Part shown: positions 7,801 through 16,575 of the stretch, piece by piece
How positions within the stretch are numbered: the stretch's first letter is position 1
Layout of the letters: each line of letters opens with the position of its first letter
NCBI RefSeq assembly: GCF_039941015.1
Contig: NZ_JBDVFI010000067.1
Length of the DNA stretch: 64,000 nucleotides
Reading direction: 5' to 3' (one strand)
DNA from: Sedimentitalea sp039941015
GTDB taxonomy: Bacteria; Pseudomonadota; Alphaproteobacteria; Rhodobacterales; Rhodobacteraceae
Notes under the pieces: model-generated
Databases searched by the model: none
The model's input: the letters and a program-made list of their open reading frames with translations, nothing else
What the model was told of the DNA's origin: nothing
Program-made: the position numbers and the translations under genes

Positions 7801-8676
7801 TCATTGATCTGTCAGGAAATCCCGCACGACCTCGGCAGTTTCCATCGGATGCAGATCGGGAAAGAAATGACCGCCGGGCAGGGCGCGGGCACGCATGTTG
7901 GTCAGCCGGTCGGACCAACTGGCCGGAACGTCGTATGCTTTGGCCATCGCGCCATCTACGCCGAACAACACAAGCGACGGGCAGGTGACCTGTCGCCCGA
8001 GGTCTGCGGCATCATGAGCAAAGTCGTATTGGATCGCCGCGCGATAGTCGTTGCACATTGCGGCGATGGTATCCGGCCAGCGCCAGCTTTGCTTATAGGC
8101 ATACAGCGCTTCGGGATCAAAATCGTCCAGATCCGCCCCGCCCCATGTGGTGAGGCAATTTTCGTAATACCAGTCGGTGTCCTGCCCGATCATAGTTTCC
8201 GGAAATGGCGCGGGTTGGGCGAGGAAAAACCAGTGATAGTAACCGGTTGCCACCTCTTTGCCGAGGTTGTCCAGCAGGAAATGGGTCGGGACGATATCCA
8301 TCAGAGTCAGGCTGCGCACGGCCTTTTCTGAGTCTAGCGCCATGCGGTGCGCCGTGCGCGCACCCCTGTCGTGCCCGACCAGATGAAAACTGTCAAAACC
8401 CAGCGACGCCATCAACGCCTTTTGGTCGGCAGCCATATTGCGAAAGGTATAATCCTGAACCGCATCAGGCTTGCTGCTCTCACCGTACCCCCGCAGATCG
8501 GCGGCGATTACCGTGAAACGTTCCGCCAGTGCGGGGGCAATGCCATGCCACATCGCCCGTGTCTGGGGGAAACCATGCAGCAACAGAACGGGCGGGCCAT
8601 CGCCGGCGTGGGAATAGGCGATGGTCTGGCCGTTCACCTCAGCACTGGCATCGGTGAAACCGGAAAGGACGCTCAT
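7801..8676 (-). CDS. Alpha/beta hydrolase of the fluoroacetate dehalogenase type
   Basis: A 291-residue alpha/beta hydrolase. The oxyanion segment is LLHGFPQTRAMWH. The nucleophile is Asp103 in GHDRGAR, not Ser, and the base His sits in GGHFFPD near the C-terminus. Arg104 and Arg107 match the two arginines that hold the carboxylate in fluoroacetate dehalogenases, and the HW pair in YYHWFFLAQP matches the halide-binding His-Trp. This supports hydrolytic dehalogenation of a haloacetate, although related enzymes without known substrate share the fold. The start overlaps the M20 peptidase stop by four bases, so the two are translated together from one transcript. Confidence 0.8.
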   Translation of the reverse strand: MSVLSGFTDASAEVNGQTIAYSHAGDGPPVLLLHGFPQTRAMWHGIAPALAERFTVIAADLRGYGESSKPDAVQDYTFRNMAADQKALMASLGFDSFHLVGHDRGARTAHRMALDSEKAVRSLTLMDIVPTHFLLDNLGKEVATGYYHWFFLAQPAPFPETMIGQDTDWYYENCLTTWGGADLDDFDPEALYAYKQSWRWPDTIAAMCNDYRAAIQYDFAHDAADLGRQVTCPSLVLFGVDGAMAKAYDVPASWSDRLTNMRARALPGGHFFPDLHPMETAEVVRDFLTDQ

Positions 8677-10055
8677 GCCCGCGTCAGCGCATCAAGAACG
8701 CGCGCCCAGCTGCGGATGCCCTTGTGAAAGCTTGTCAGGTCATACTTCTCGTTGGGCGAGTGGATCGCGTCGTCTTCGTTGGCATAGCCGATCAGCATCG
8801 AATCCAAACCCAGAATGTCTTTGAAGAAACCGGCAATCGGAATGGAGCCACCCATGCCCACAATCACCGCCTCGCGCTCCCATTCATCTGACAGCGCTTG
8901 CCGCGCGGCCTCGAATTCGGGGCGGTCGGTGTTCATGACCGACGCGGGGGAGCCATCCAGATTTCCGTCCCATGTTACGCGCGCATCGGGCGAAAGCTGC
9001 GCCTCGACATGGGCGCGAATGCGCTCGCGCAGACGGTCCGGGTCCATGTCGCCAACCAGTCGGCAGGTCAGTTTGCAATGGGCCTCGGCCGGGATCACTG
9101 TCTTGGTTCCCGCGCCTTGATAACCACCCCAGAGCCCGTTGATCTCAAGCGTCGGGCGCGACCATTGCTGTTCAAGTGTCGAATAGGCCTTTTCGCCATG
9201 GGCTTGCGTATATCCAACGCCGTTCAGATAGGCCGCTTCGTCAAAGCCTGAGTTCCGCCATTGGCGCAGCATCTCTTCGGATACCTCGGGCACACCTTCA
9301 TAGAAACCCTCGACTGCCACGGCCCCTGTTTCGGTGTCGTGAAACGAGGCGATTATCCGCGACAGTTCGCGCAGCGGGTTCAGGCCTGGCCCGCCGTAAT
9401 GGCCCGAATGCAGATCGCGGGTGGGTCCGTGGATGGTGAATTCATCCTTCAGCATGCCACGCAATTGTCCGGCGATAGACGGTACACCTGGAGAGACCAT
9501 AGACGTGTCGCAGATTAACGCGATGTCCGCTTTCAGCTCTGCGGCATGTTCTTTCATGAATGGCACGAGGCTGGGGGATCCGCTTTCTTCTTCGCCTTCC
9601 AGAAAAAAGGTCAGCTTGCAGGGAAGTGTGCCATGCACCGCTTTCCAAGCCCGGCACGCTTCGACAAAGGTCATCAACTGTCCCTTGTCGTCAGAGCTGC
9701 CACGTCCGCGAATGATCTTGCCTGCCGGGGTTTCGTGGATGTCCGGATCAAACGGGTCGTGATCCCACAGGTCCAGCGGATCCACTGGCTGAACATCGTA
9801 GTGACCATAAAACAGAAGATGCGGGCCGGTGCCGTCCAGATGGCCAACGACCATTGGATGACCCGGGGTTGCGCGCTTTTCCGTTGCGATCCCGAGGCTG
9901 TTGAGGTCAGAAACCAGCCAATCGGCGGCCCGGTCGCAATCTGCTGCGTAGGCCGGATCGGTCGAGATTGACGGGATGCGCAAGAGATTCATCAGACGGT
10001 CGGTTGCGGCGGGAAGATCGGTATCGATGCGTGAAAGAACATCTGTCAGGGACAT
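8673..10055 (-). CDS. M20 family metallo-dipeptidase
   Basis: A 460-residue zinc peptidase of the M20 (ArgE/DapE/CPG2) family. The first metal site is FYGHYDVQP, the bridging Asp lies in GRGSSDDKGQ, the catalytic Glu pair in FLEGEEESGSP, and the second metal site in SPNEKYD near the end. The inserted dimerisation domain is intact (about 190-350). Length fits the dipeptidase subgroup that cuts broad dipeptides in the cytoplasm. It overlaps the dehalogenase-like gene by four bases and follows the small membrane protein gene in the same direction. Confidence 0.9.
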   Translation of the reverse strand: MSLTDVLSRIDTDLPAATDRLMNLLRIPSISTDPAYAADCDRAADWLVSDLNSLGIATEKRATPGHPMVVGHLDGTGPHLLFYGHYDVQPVDPLDLWDHDPFDPDIHETPAGKIIRGRGSSDDKGQLMTFVEACRAWKAVHGTLPCKLTFFLEGEEESGSPSLVPFMKEHAAELKADIALICDTSMVSPGVPSIAGQLRGMLKDEFTIHGPTRDLHSGHYGGPGLNPLRELSRIIASFHDTETGAVAVEGFYEGVPEVSEEMLRQWRNSGFDEAAYLNGVGYTQAHGEKAYSTLEQQWSRPTLEINGLWGGYQGAGTKTVIPAEAHCKLTCRLVGDMDPDRLRERIRAHVEAQLSPDARVTWDGNLDGSPASVMNTDRPEFEAARQALSDEWEREAVIVGMGGSIPIAGFFKDILGLDSMLIGYANEDDAIHSPNEKYDLTSFHKGIRSWARVLDALTRA

Positions 10056-10117
10056 TTTCGGCTCCGGTTGATGCGAGTCGCGCCGACCGTATCAGCGCCG
10101 CATCGAGTGTCCAGCCG

Positions 10118-10447
10118 TCAGTGCGAAACCAATATCATGCCGACCAGCACCAAAGCGCCGCCCGAAAGTTGCAAAGGTGTCAGGCGATCACCGATCAGAG
10201 CGGCAACGGAAAGAACAAGGATCGTTTCAACTGCAATGATCCCGAGATAAATGACCGACAGGTTCGCCTGTCTGAGCAGCGTGATCTCGGCCAATGCGGC
10301 CCCTGCAAGCCCTGTTGCCATGAGCGCCAATGCCAAGGCGTTTATTTGATCAGAGGCAATTTTCATGCCCAACGTGGCAATCGCGTATCCGCTCGCGGTC
10401 AGTGCCATGAGTATCACGGTTGTGGTCATGCTGATCTGGGCAGTCAT
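10118..10447 (-). CDS. Small four-helix membrane protein, SMR/EamA-like
   Basis: A 109-residue protein made almost entirely of four hydrophobic helices, with the C-terminal LQLSGGALVLVGMILVSH typical of SMR and EamA half-transporters. The glutamate of the first helix that carries protons in classical EmrE is not present (SGYAIATLGMKIA instead), so drug export by the EmrE mechanism is doubtful. It may be a lipid or metabolite carrier. The start has GAGAGGTC just upstream. Its 5' side faces a strongly structured region at 10501-10653 that could be its leader. Confidence 0.7.
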   Translation of the reverse strand: MTAQISMTTTVILMALTASGYAIATLGMKIASDQINALALALMATGLAGAALAEITLLRQANLSVIYLGIIAVETILVLSVAALIGDRLTPLQLSGGALVLVGMILVSH

Positions 10448-10500
10448 CTTGACCTCTCAATCGAAAAAGGCGTTGGGCGCAGGATAATTCTGCGGTGACT

Positions 10501-10653
10501 CCCTGTGGTGCACGCTATGCAACCGGAGCATCCGGGCAGGGCGCCACAACCAAGGGCCTTAACCGGTGTTCAGCGTTCGCGGACTTTGCTTGGTGGTGGC
10601 GAGTTCGGCAGCAATCGGCCCCGAAGCCATGAAGCGGGTGCCGACTGCTGCCG
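10501..10653. ncRNA. Candidate structured RNA (strand and identity unresolved)
   Basis: Three helices lie side by side with almost no spacer. Domain I is closed by CCCTG (10501-10505) and CAGGG (10537-10541), with CCGGA/TCCGG inside. Domain II pairs 10542-10554 with 10589-10601 (13 positions, one mismatch), with a smaller hairpin in its loop. Domain III pairs CGGCAGCAATCGGC (10606-10619) with 10640-10653, 13 of 14 matching, plus CCCG/CGGG in the loop. In domain III the odd pair would be G-U on the minus strand, while in the domain II loop a G-U pair favours the plus strand. No convincing reading frame covers it. It could be a small RNA on the plus strand or the 5' leader of the membrane-protein gene on the minus strand. 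Confidence 0.5.
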
Positions 10654-11066
10654 TATCCTCGTCTGGATCCCGCAAAATAACGGGGTTGCGCTACTCTTTA
10701 ACTAAAAAAACACATCACAAAAAAACTGACGCCGACGGGGAAGAGAAAAACACTTTACTGACTACCAAACTCCAGAACTTCAAACCGTGAAACGAGTAAC
10801 TGAACAAAAAAACCAAGGGGTTGAAATCATTACTTAACCTATGAACCCAACATCTCTTTTTACGGCGAAATGAACAAGTCAGGTATTCCCGACCCAATCG
10901 ACCAAAAGCAGAGCGAGCTTGATCCAGATCAGGACTGCGACATGACGCCCATCGTTATGAGTTGATCATGGGCTGCACAAACTATAATCATTCCAGAACG
11001 TGAATGCGGTGCTACCGTATGCCAAAGCTGACGCCCAGTTTGGCAAGACAAAAGATGGAGGAGCGG
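10654..11066. other. A-rich non-coding stretch upstream of hemA
   Basis: No supported gene. From about 10695 to 10860 the plus strand is rich in A runs, unlike anything else in the window; short reading frames here have no ribosome binding site or family likeness. The FnrL-like site at 10919 lies in the last part, so this is probably the hemA promoter region. Confidence 0.6.
10919..10932 (+). promoter_or_regulatory. FnrL/FNR-like binding site upstream of hemA
   Basis: TTGAT-CCAG-ATCAG matches the FNR consensus TTGAT-N4-ATCAA at 9 of 10 defined positions. Its centre lies about 141 bases before the hemA GTG. Oxygen control of hemA by FnrL is established in Rhodobacter, so the position makes sense. 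Confidence 0.65.
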
Positions 11067-12290
11067 GTGGACTATACCGCAAAACTCGACACCGCAATTG
11101 CGCGCCTGCACGAAGAAGGCCGCTATCGCACGTTTATTGATATCGAACGCCGCAAGGGGCATTTCCCGAACGCGGTCTGGACACGCCCCGATGGCACCGA
11201 AGCGGATATCAGCGTGTGGTGTGGCAACGATTACCTTGGCATGGGGCAGAACCCGGTTGTACTTGAGGCGATGAAAACGGCCGCTGATGCGGCTGGTGCC
11301 GGGTCCGGTGGGACACGCAACATCTCGGGCACCACAGTTTACCACAAACGGCTCGAAGCCGAACTGGCGGATCTGCATGGCAAGGAAAGTGCCTTGCTGT
11401 TCACCAGCGCCTACATCGCCAACGACGCGACACTAAGCACGCTGCCCAAGCTGTTTCCCGGTCTGATCATCTATTCGGATGAACTGAACCACGCCTCGAT
11501 GATCGAAGGTGTTCGGCGCAATGGCGGGGCCAAACGCATATTCCGCCACAATGACGTTGCCCATCTGCGCGAACTGCTCGAAGCAGATGATCCGGATGTG
11601 CCCAAGGTGATTGCCTTTGAATCGATCTATTCGATGGATGGCGATTTCGGGCCGATCGAAGCGATCTGTGATCTGGCAGACGAATTCAACGCACTCACCT
11701 ATATCGATGAAGTTCACGCCGTCGGCATGTACGGTCCGCGTGGGGCAGGGGTTGCTGAACGCGACAGGTTGATGCATCGGCTGGACATCATCAATGGCAC
11801 GCTGGCCAAGGCTTATGGCGTGATGGGCGGCTATATCGCTGCCAGCTACAAGATGTGCGATGCCATCCGGTCTTATGCGCCGGGCTTCATCTTTACCACG
11901 TCGTTGCCACCTGGGGTGGCCGCCGGTGCCGCAGCTTCCGTGGCCTACCTCAAGAAGGCGCAGGATCTGCGCGAGAAGCATCAGACTCAGGCCCGCATTC
12001 TGAAAATGCGCCTTAAAGCCATGGGATTACCAATTATTGACCACGGCAGCCACATTGTGCCTGTCATTGTCGGTAACCCAGTTCATACGAAAAAGTTGAG
12101 CGACATGTTGCTGCAAGATTACGGCATCTACGTTCAGCCAATCAATTTCCCAACGGTGCCGCGCGGGACAGAGCGGCTTCGCTTTACACCGTCGCCAGTG
12201 CACGGCCCCAAGGAAATGGATCGCCTTGTCACCGCAATGGACGCCCTTTGGTCGCATTGTGCGCTGAATCGCGCCGAACTCTCTGCTTGA
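11067..12290 (+). CDS. hemA: 5-aminolevulinate synthase
   Basis: Condenses glycine and succinyl-CoA to 5-aminolevulinate, the first step of heme and bacteriochlorophyll synthesis by the C4 route, using pyridoxal phosphate. The GTG at 11067 is chosen over upstream ATGs: GGAGGAG lies directly before it, the protein then begins VDYTAKLDTAIARLHEEGRY as in Rhodobacter HemA, and the length becomes 407 residues, the Rhodobacter length. The PLP lysine is in TLAKAYGVMGGYI, the substrate loop in WCGNDYLGMG, and the Asp that pairs with the PLP nitrogen in YIDEVHAVGMYG. An FnrL-like site upstream suggests oxygen control. Confidence 0.97.
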   Translation: MDYTAKLDTAIARLHEEGRYRTFIDIERRKGHFPNAVWTRPDGTEADISVWCGNDYLGMGQNPVVLEAMKTAADAAGAGSGGTRNISGTTVYHKRLEAELADLHGKESALLFTSAYIANDATLSTLPKLFPGLIIYSDELNHASMIEGVRRNGGAKRIFRHNDVAHLRELLEADDPDVPKVIAFESIYSMDGDFGPIEAICDLADEFNALTYIDEVHAVGMYGPRGAGVAERDRLMHRLDIINGTLAKAYGVMGGYIAASYKMCDAIRSYAPGFIFTTSLPPGVAAGAAASVAYLKKAQDLREKHQTQARILKMRLKAMGLPIIDHGSHIVPVIVGNPVHTKKLSDMLLQDYGIYVQPINFPTVPRGTERLRFTPSPVHGPKEMDRLVTAMDALWSHCALNRAELSA

Positions 12291-12411
12291 AATCAAGCCT
12301 GTGTGCAAAATGCTTGTGCTGTGTTAGCATAATCTAAAGAAGAGCGTGAACGAGTCGATAGGGACGACTCAAAACGCTGTGACGGGACGCAGCAGTCGAG
12401 ATGGGGCAGGC

Positions 12412-13626
12412 ATGATTGGGCGCAAGCAAACGCGCAAATCAGAGGTCGAAGAGGATATCGTGAAACCCAAGGGGTTTGACGACTTTGAACTGCGTCTAGG
12501 TGATACGATGCGCGGCGAACGCGCGACGATGGGCAAATCGCTGCTCGATGTGCAGCGTGAATTGCGCATCAAGGCATCCTACGTCGCCGCGATCGAGAAC
12601 TCCGACCCTTCTGCGTTTGACACACCCGGATTTATTGCCGGTTACGTGCGGTCCTACGCGCGTTACCTCAATATGGACCCGGACGAGTCCTTTTCTGCGT
12701 TCTGCAAAGAAAGCGGGTTTGCCGTCGCGCATGGCATGTCCGCAGCGGCATCGACGGTCAAAAAACAGGATACCAGCTCTGGAAACGCTGGCCGGGACAG
12801 CCTGAGCGATCCGTTCACCACACCCAACACGCCATTCATCCCGTCACGGGAGAGTGCGTTCAGCCATATTGAGCTGCGTGCCGTTGGCTCGATGCTGGTG
12901 CTGTTGGCTTTGATTGGTGGCATCGGCTATGGCGGCTGGAGCGTGCTGAAGCAGGTGCAGCAGGTGCAACTCGCCCCAGTTGAGCAGGCCCCTGTGGTTC
13001 TCTCGGATCTTGATCCGCTAAAAAGTGCAATTCAGAGCGATGAAGACGAGGTGACAACGCCACGGGCCGAGGCGCTGGATCGTCTCTATCGGCCGCAGGC
13101 GCTGGACGTGCCGGTCCTGGTGGCGCGCGACGCGCCGATTTCGACACTTGATCCGCGCAACGTGGGAACGTTCAGCCAGCCTGACCTGCCCGATGTCCAG
13201 ATGGCGGGAAATATGCAGAGCTACGATCCTCGCCTTGATGGGCCACGGCCCGAAGGTGTGCTTGTCCCACAGGTCGTCGAAGACGCAGCGCCGCTGTTGC
13301 AGATGGTTGCCGTGCGCCCATCCTGGGTTCGTGTGACGTCCGCTGACGGGACGGTGATCTTTGAAGGCATCATGGAAGGTGGTCAAAGCTATGATGTGCC
13401 GCTGACCGAAGAGCCGCCGACCTTGCGAGCAGGCGAGTCCGGCGCAATCTATTTTGCCTATCAGAACCAGCATTTTGGTCCAGTCGGAGAGCGTGGCCGG
13501 GTCACCTCCAAGTTGCCGCTGTCCATCGACACGGTACAGGATCGGTTCCAAGTTGCCGATCTTGAGCAGGACCGCGATCTTGCGCGTATGGTCGCAGAAG
13601 CGAACACCACGCCGATACAACCCTGA
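12412..13626 (+). CDS. RodZ-like helix-turn-helix membrane protein
   Basis: A 404-residue bitopic protein of the RodZ type. Residues about 20-105 form the cytoplasmic Xre-like HTH_25 domain (GDTMRGERATMGKSLLDVQ, FIAGYVRSYARYLNMDPD). One membrane helix follows (LRAVGSMLVLLALIGGIGY), then a Pro/Ala-rich periplasmic linker, and a DUF4115 beta domain (SWVRVTSADGTVIFEGIM) near the C-terminus. RodZ links MreB to the cell-wall machinery. It lies upstream of ispG, an order common in alphaproteobacteria. A GTG at 12346 is an in-frame alternative start; I prefer 12412 because family members usually begin MIGRK-like. The C-terminal domain is complete. Confidence 0.85.
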   Translation: MIGRKQTRKSEVEEDIVKPKGFDDFELRLGDTMRGERATMGKSLLDVQRELRIKASYVAAIENSDPSAFDTPGFIAGYVRSYARYLNMDPDESFSAFCKESGFAVAHGMSAAASTVKKQDTSSGNAGRDSLSDPFTTPNTPFIPSRESAFSHIELRAVGSMLVLLALIGGIGYGGWSVLKQVQQVQLAPVEQAPVVLSDLDPLKSAIQSDEDEVTTPRAEALDRLYRPQALDVPVLVARDAPISTLDPRNVGTFSQPDLPDVQMAGNMQSYDPRLDGPRPEGVLVPQVVEDAAPLLQMVAVRPSWVRVTSADGTVIFEGIMEGGQSYDVPLTEEPPTLRAGESGAIYFAYQNQHFGPVGERGRVTSKLPLSIDTVQDRFQVADLEQDRDLARMVAEANTTPIQP

Positions 13627-13699
13627 ACCGGCCATTGCCGTTGACGTCTGGGCGAACTATCTAGAGGCTGCAATCCACACGGAATATGGACCTGTCGTC

Positions 13700-14830
13700 A
13701 TGTCGCTCAATCCCGTTCGTCCTTGGCGCAACATTTACCGCCGCGAATCCCGCCGGATCATGGTTGGCAATGTGCCTGTGGGTGGGGATGCTCCGATAAC
13801 CGTACAGACGATGACCAATACGCTGACCACCGACGTGGCGGCGACGGTGGCGCAGGTGCAGGCCGCGGCGGACGCAGGCGCGGATATCGTGCGGATTTCA
13901 GTCCCGGACGAGGCGTCATCCAAGGCATTGAAAGAGATTGTTGCCGAAAGCCCGGTGCCGATTGTTGCGGACATTCATTTTCATTACCGGCGTGGTATCG
14001 AGGCGGCAGAGGCGGGGGCGGCTTGCCTGCGGATCAATCCCGGCAATATCGGTTCTCCCGAGCGCGTGCGCGAAGTGATCGGCGCGGCGCGGGACCATGG
14101 TTGCTCGATCAGAATCGGCGTCAATGCGGGAAGCCTCGAGAAACATCTGCTCGAAAAATATGGCGAGCCTTGTCCCGATGCGATGGTCGAGAGCGGTTTG
14201 GAACATATCCGTATCCTGCAGGACAATGATTTCCACGAATTCAAGATCAGCGTGAAAGCGTCTGATGTGTTCATGGCGGCGGCGGCCTACCAACAACTGG
14301 CCGAAGCGACCGATGCGCCTATCCACTTGGGCATCACCGAAGCGGGCGGCTTCGTTAGCGGCACGATCAAATCAGCGATCGGGCTTGGCAATCTCCTCTG
14401 GATGGGAATCGGCGATACCATCCGTGTCAGCCTGAGCGCGGACCCGGTGGAAGAGGTCAAGGTCGGCTACGAGATCCTGAAATCTCTGGGATTACGGCAT
14501 CGCGGCGTGAATATCATCAGCTGCCCAAGCTGTGCGCGGCAGGGCTTTGACGTGATTAAGACTGTCGAGGTGCTGGAGCAGCGTCTGGAACATATCAAGA
14601 CGCCCATGAGCCTCTCGATCATTGGCTGTGTGGTGAATGGCCCCGGCGAAGCATTGATGACGGACGTCGGCTTTACCGGTGGCGGCGCCGGGAGCGGGAT
14701 GGTGTATCTTGCGGGCAAACAAAGCCACAAGATGGGCAATGAGGCCATGATTGATCACATCGTCGAGCAGGTCGAAAAGAAGGCCGCCGAACTCGATGCA
14801 GCGGACGTGGCGGCGCAAGCAGCAGAGTAA
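13700..14830 (+). CDS. ispG: 4-hydroxy-3-methylbut-2-enyl diphosphate synthase
   Basis: IspG (GcpE) reduces MEcPP to HMBPP in the methylerythritol phosphate route to isoprenoids, with a [4Fe-4S] cluster. The frame stays open upstream to 13454 but that part overlaps the rodZ-like gene; the ATG at 13700 gives a normal 376-residue protein starting MSLNPVRPWRNI. The TIM-barrel part has VQTMTNTLTTDV and VADIHFHYRRG, and the cluster ligands are in ISCPSCARQG and GCVVNGPGEA with the following Glu. Spacing of 73 bases from the preceding gene suggests one operon. Confidence 0.97.
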   Translation: MSLNPVRPWRNIYRRESRRIMVGNVPVGGDAPITVQTMTNTLTTDVAATVAQVQAAADAGADIVRISVPDEASSKALKEIVAESPVPIVADIHFHYRRGIEAAEAGAACLRINPGNIGSPERVREVIGAARDHGCSIRIGVNAGSLEKHLLEKYGEPCPDAMVESGLEHIRILQDNDFHEFKISVKASDVFMAAAAYQQLAEATDAPIHLGITEAGGFVSGTIKSAIGLGNLLWMGIGDTIRVSLSADPVEEVKVGYEILKSLGLRHRGVNIISCPSCARQGFDVIKTVEVLEQRLEHIKTPMSLSIIGCVVNGPGEALMTDVGFTGGGAGSGMVYLAGKQSHKMGNEAMIDHIVEQVEKKAAELDAADVAAQAAE

Positions 14831-15046
14831 GCTCTTTGCCGGTTCATGCTTCGCAGGTATCGGCAATGCTGTGAAAGATGGACCTGTGTGATCGGGAGCG
14901 TTGGCCTGAATTCTTCGGGCAATCGCGCTGTACTTTCCCGAAGCCAACAAATTCAAGAACCAGTCCGTGGACCCGTCTCTCGCAGCCGTGCGCGACACAA
15001 TTCTGTTTGGGTTTGCGGTGTGCAATCAGGGATGACGGCTAGTGAT

Positions 15047-15070
15047 TTATATGCCATGAATTGCATAATA
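15047..15070. promoter_or_regulatory. Palindrome upstream of tupB, possible tungstate/molybdate operator
   Basis: TTATATGC and GCATAATA flank eight bases symmetrically, centred about 40 bases before the tupB start. The AT-rich arms resemble in style the operators of ModE/TunR-type oxyanion regulators, but no such regulator is encoded here. The 268-bp gap from ispG holds no gene. Confidence 0.4.
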
Positions 15071-15098
15071 TCCGGCGGAACGCGAAATTTCGGAGAAA

Positions 15099-15812
15099 AT
15101 GCAGAGTTTTTCGCAAGAATTCACATCGGCCATGGCACTGATTCTCACCGGGGACTCAGATCTTTGGGCGATTGTGCTGCTTTCCTTGAAAGTTTCCTTG
15201 ATGGCTGTGCTGATCGCCGCTGTGATCGGCATGCCTTTAGGGGCGGCGTTGGCAGTTGGTCGGTTTCCGGGGCGGCGGCTCGTCGTCGTCTTGCTGAACG
15301 CGCTGATGGGTTTGCCGCCGGTGGTGGTTGGTCTGCTGGTCTATCTGATGTTGTCCCGCTCGGGGCCGTTGGGCGTTCTGCATCTGCTCTATACACCAAC
15401 CGCGATGATCATTGCGCAGGTGGTATTGGTGACGCCGATCATTGCCGCACTTACGCGCCAGACGGTTGAAACGCTGGATGACGAATACGCCGAACAGCTA
15501 CGCAGTATGGGCGTGTCGCGTCTGGCCTCGATTCCGACACTGGTCTGGGATGGCCGCGTTGCGCTTTTGACGGCACTGCTGGCCGGATTCGGACGCGCGA
15601 TTGCCGAGGTGGGTGCGGTGATCATGGTCGGCGGCAACATCAACCATGTCACGCGCGTCATGACCACGACGATTGCGCTGGAAACATCCAAGGGAAATCT
15701 GGCGCTGGCCTTGGCGCTCGGGGCAATTTTGATCGGAATCGCCGTGAGCGTTACCGGATTGGTCAGCCTGCTCGCATTGCGCGAAGGGCAGGGAGAGATG
15801 CGCCATGCGTGA
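15099..15812 (+). CDS. tupB: Tungstate ABC transporter permease
   Basis: A 237-residue inner-membrane permease with five to six hydrophobic helices. The EAA loop that contacts the ATPase is seen as EQLRSMGVSRLASIPTLVWD, followed by GFGRAIAEVGAVIMVGGNI, which is typical of TupB rather than ModB. GGAG lies just before the ATG, with close spacing. It overlaps tupC by eight bases and the three genes tupB-tupC-tupA form one operon for high-affinity tungstate uptake, which would serve tungsten enzymes such as formate dehydrogenase or aldehyde oxidoreductase. Confidence 0.9.
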   Translation: MQSFSQEFTSAMALILTGDSDLWAIVLLSLKVSLMAVLIAAVIGMPLGAALAVGRFPGRRLVVVLLNALMGLPPVVVGLLVYLMLSRSGPLGVLHLLYTPTAMIIAQVVLVTPIIAALTRQTVETLDDEYAEQLRSMGVSRLASIPTLVWDGRVALLTALLAGFGRAIAEVGAVIMVGGNINHVTRVMTTTIALETSKGNLALALALGAILIGIAVSVTGLVSLLALREGQGEMRHA

Positions 15813-16548
15813 TCTCCTGTCTGACGAAGCATTTGGCCAACCCCTGATCGAAGCGACTGACCTTCGGATCGGACGAAATGGCGGAACGTTGTTGGATGTC
15901 GCGCATCTGGCGCTGGACGCTCCGGGACCTACGGTGATTCTGGGACCAAACGGCGCGGGCAAGAGCCTGTTGTTGCGTTGTCTTCACGGGCTTATCGCGC
16001 CGGATCGCGGGCAGGTGCGCCAGAACGGGTCGCTGCTCAATGCCACAACGCGGTCGCAGCAGGCGATGGTGTTTCAAAAACCGGTTCTGTTGCGCCGATC
16101 CGTTGCCGCGAATCTGGATTTTGTCCTGAAACGACAAAAGTTATCCCGATCCGAACGCAAGGTGCGTATTGCGCTGCTTTTGGAAGAGGGCGGTCTCGCT
16201 GGCAAGGCCCGGCAACCTGCGCGCAGCCTGTCAGGCGGTGAAGCGCAGCGGCTTGCGGTATTGCGGGCACTGGCGAGCGTTCCGGATATCCTGTTTCTTG
16301 ACGAACCGACCAGCGCGCTGGACCCGGCGGCGACACAGGATATCGAGGCGATGGTTTTGCGTGCGGCGCGGCGCGGGACACGGATCATCATGGTCACCCA
16401 TGATATTGGTCAGGCCCGGCGTTTGGGCCATGACATCGTTCTGATGCAGGCCGGGCAGATCGCGGAACATGCGCTCGCACACGACTTTTTTGACTCTCCA
16501 CAAAGCCAGGCGGCCCGGCGGTTCCTGGCGGGGGCGCTGGTTTTGTAA
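15805..16548 (+). CDS. tupC: Tungstate ABC transporter ATP-binding protein
   Basis: A 247-residue ABC ATPase. Walker A is GPNGAGKS, the Q-loop is in QQAMVFQKPVLLRRSV, the signature is SLSGGEAQR, and Walker B is ILFLDEPTSALD, with the switch His in MVTHD. It overlaps tupB by eight bases and precedes tupA. Family and position show it drives the TupABC tungstate importer. Confidence 0.92.
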   Translation: MRDLLSDEAFGQPLIEATDLRIGRNGGTLLDVAHLALDAPGPTVILGPNGAGKSLLLRCLHGLIAPDRGQVRQNGSLLNATTRSQQAMVFQKPVLLRRSVAANLDFVLKRQKLSRSERKVRIALLLEEGGLAGKARQPARSLSGGEAQRLAVLRALASVPDILFLDEPTSALDPAATQDIEAMVLRAARRGTRIIMVTHDIGQARRLGHDIVLMQAGQIAEHALAHDFFDSPQSQAARRFLAGALVL

Positions 16549-16575
16549 TCCTAAACACTGATGGAGACTAAGAAT

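Noticed and set aside
10501..10653. Identification of the structured region as 6S RNA
   Set aside because: The ends do not pair into one long rod with a central bubble; instead three separate domains form. Kept only as an unnamed candidate.
10715..10897. A 60-codon minus-strand frame in the A-rich stretch before hemA
   Set aside because: Phe/Ser/Leu-rich translation comes from poly-A runs on the other strand; no start signal.
12291..12411. Earlier GTG start at 12346 for the rodZ-like gene
   Set aside because: Only a weak purine run before it and the added residues do not resemble the family; mentioned as an alternative only.
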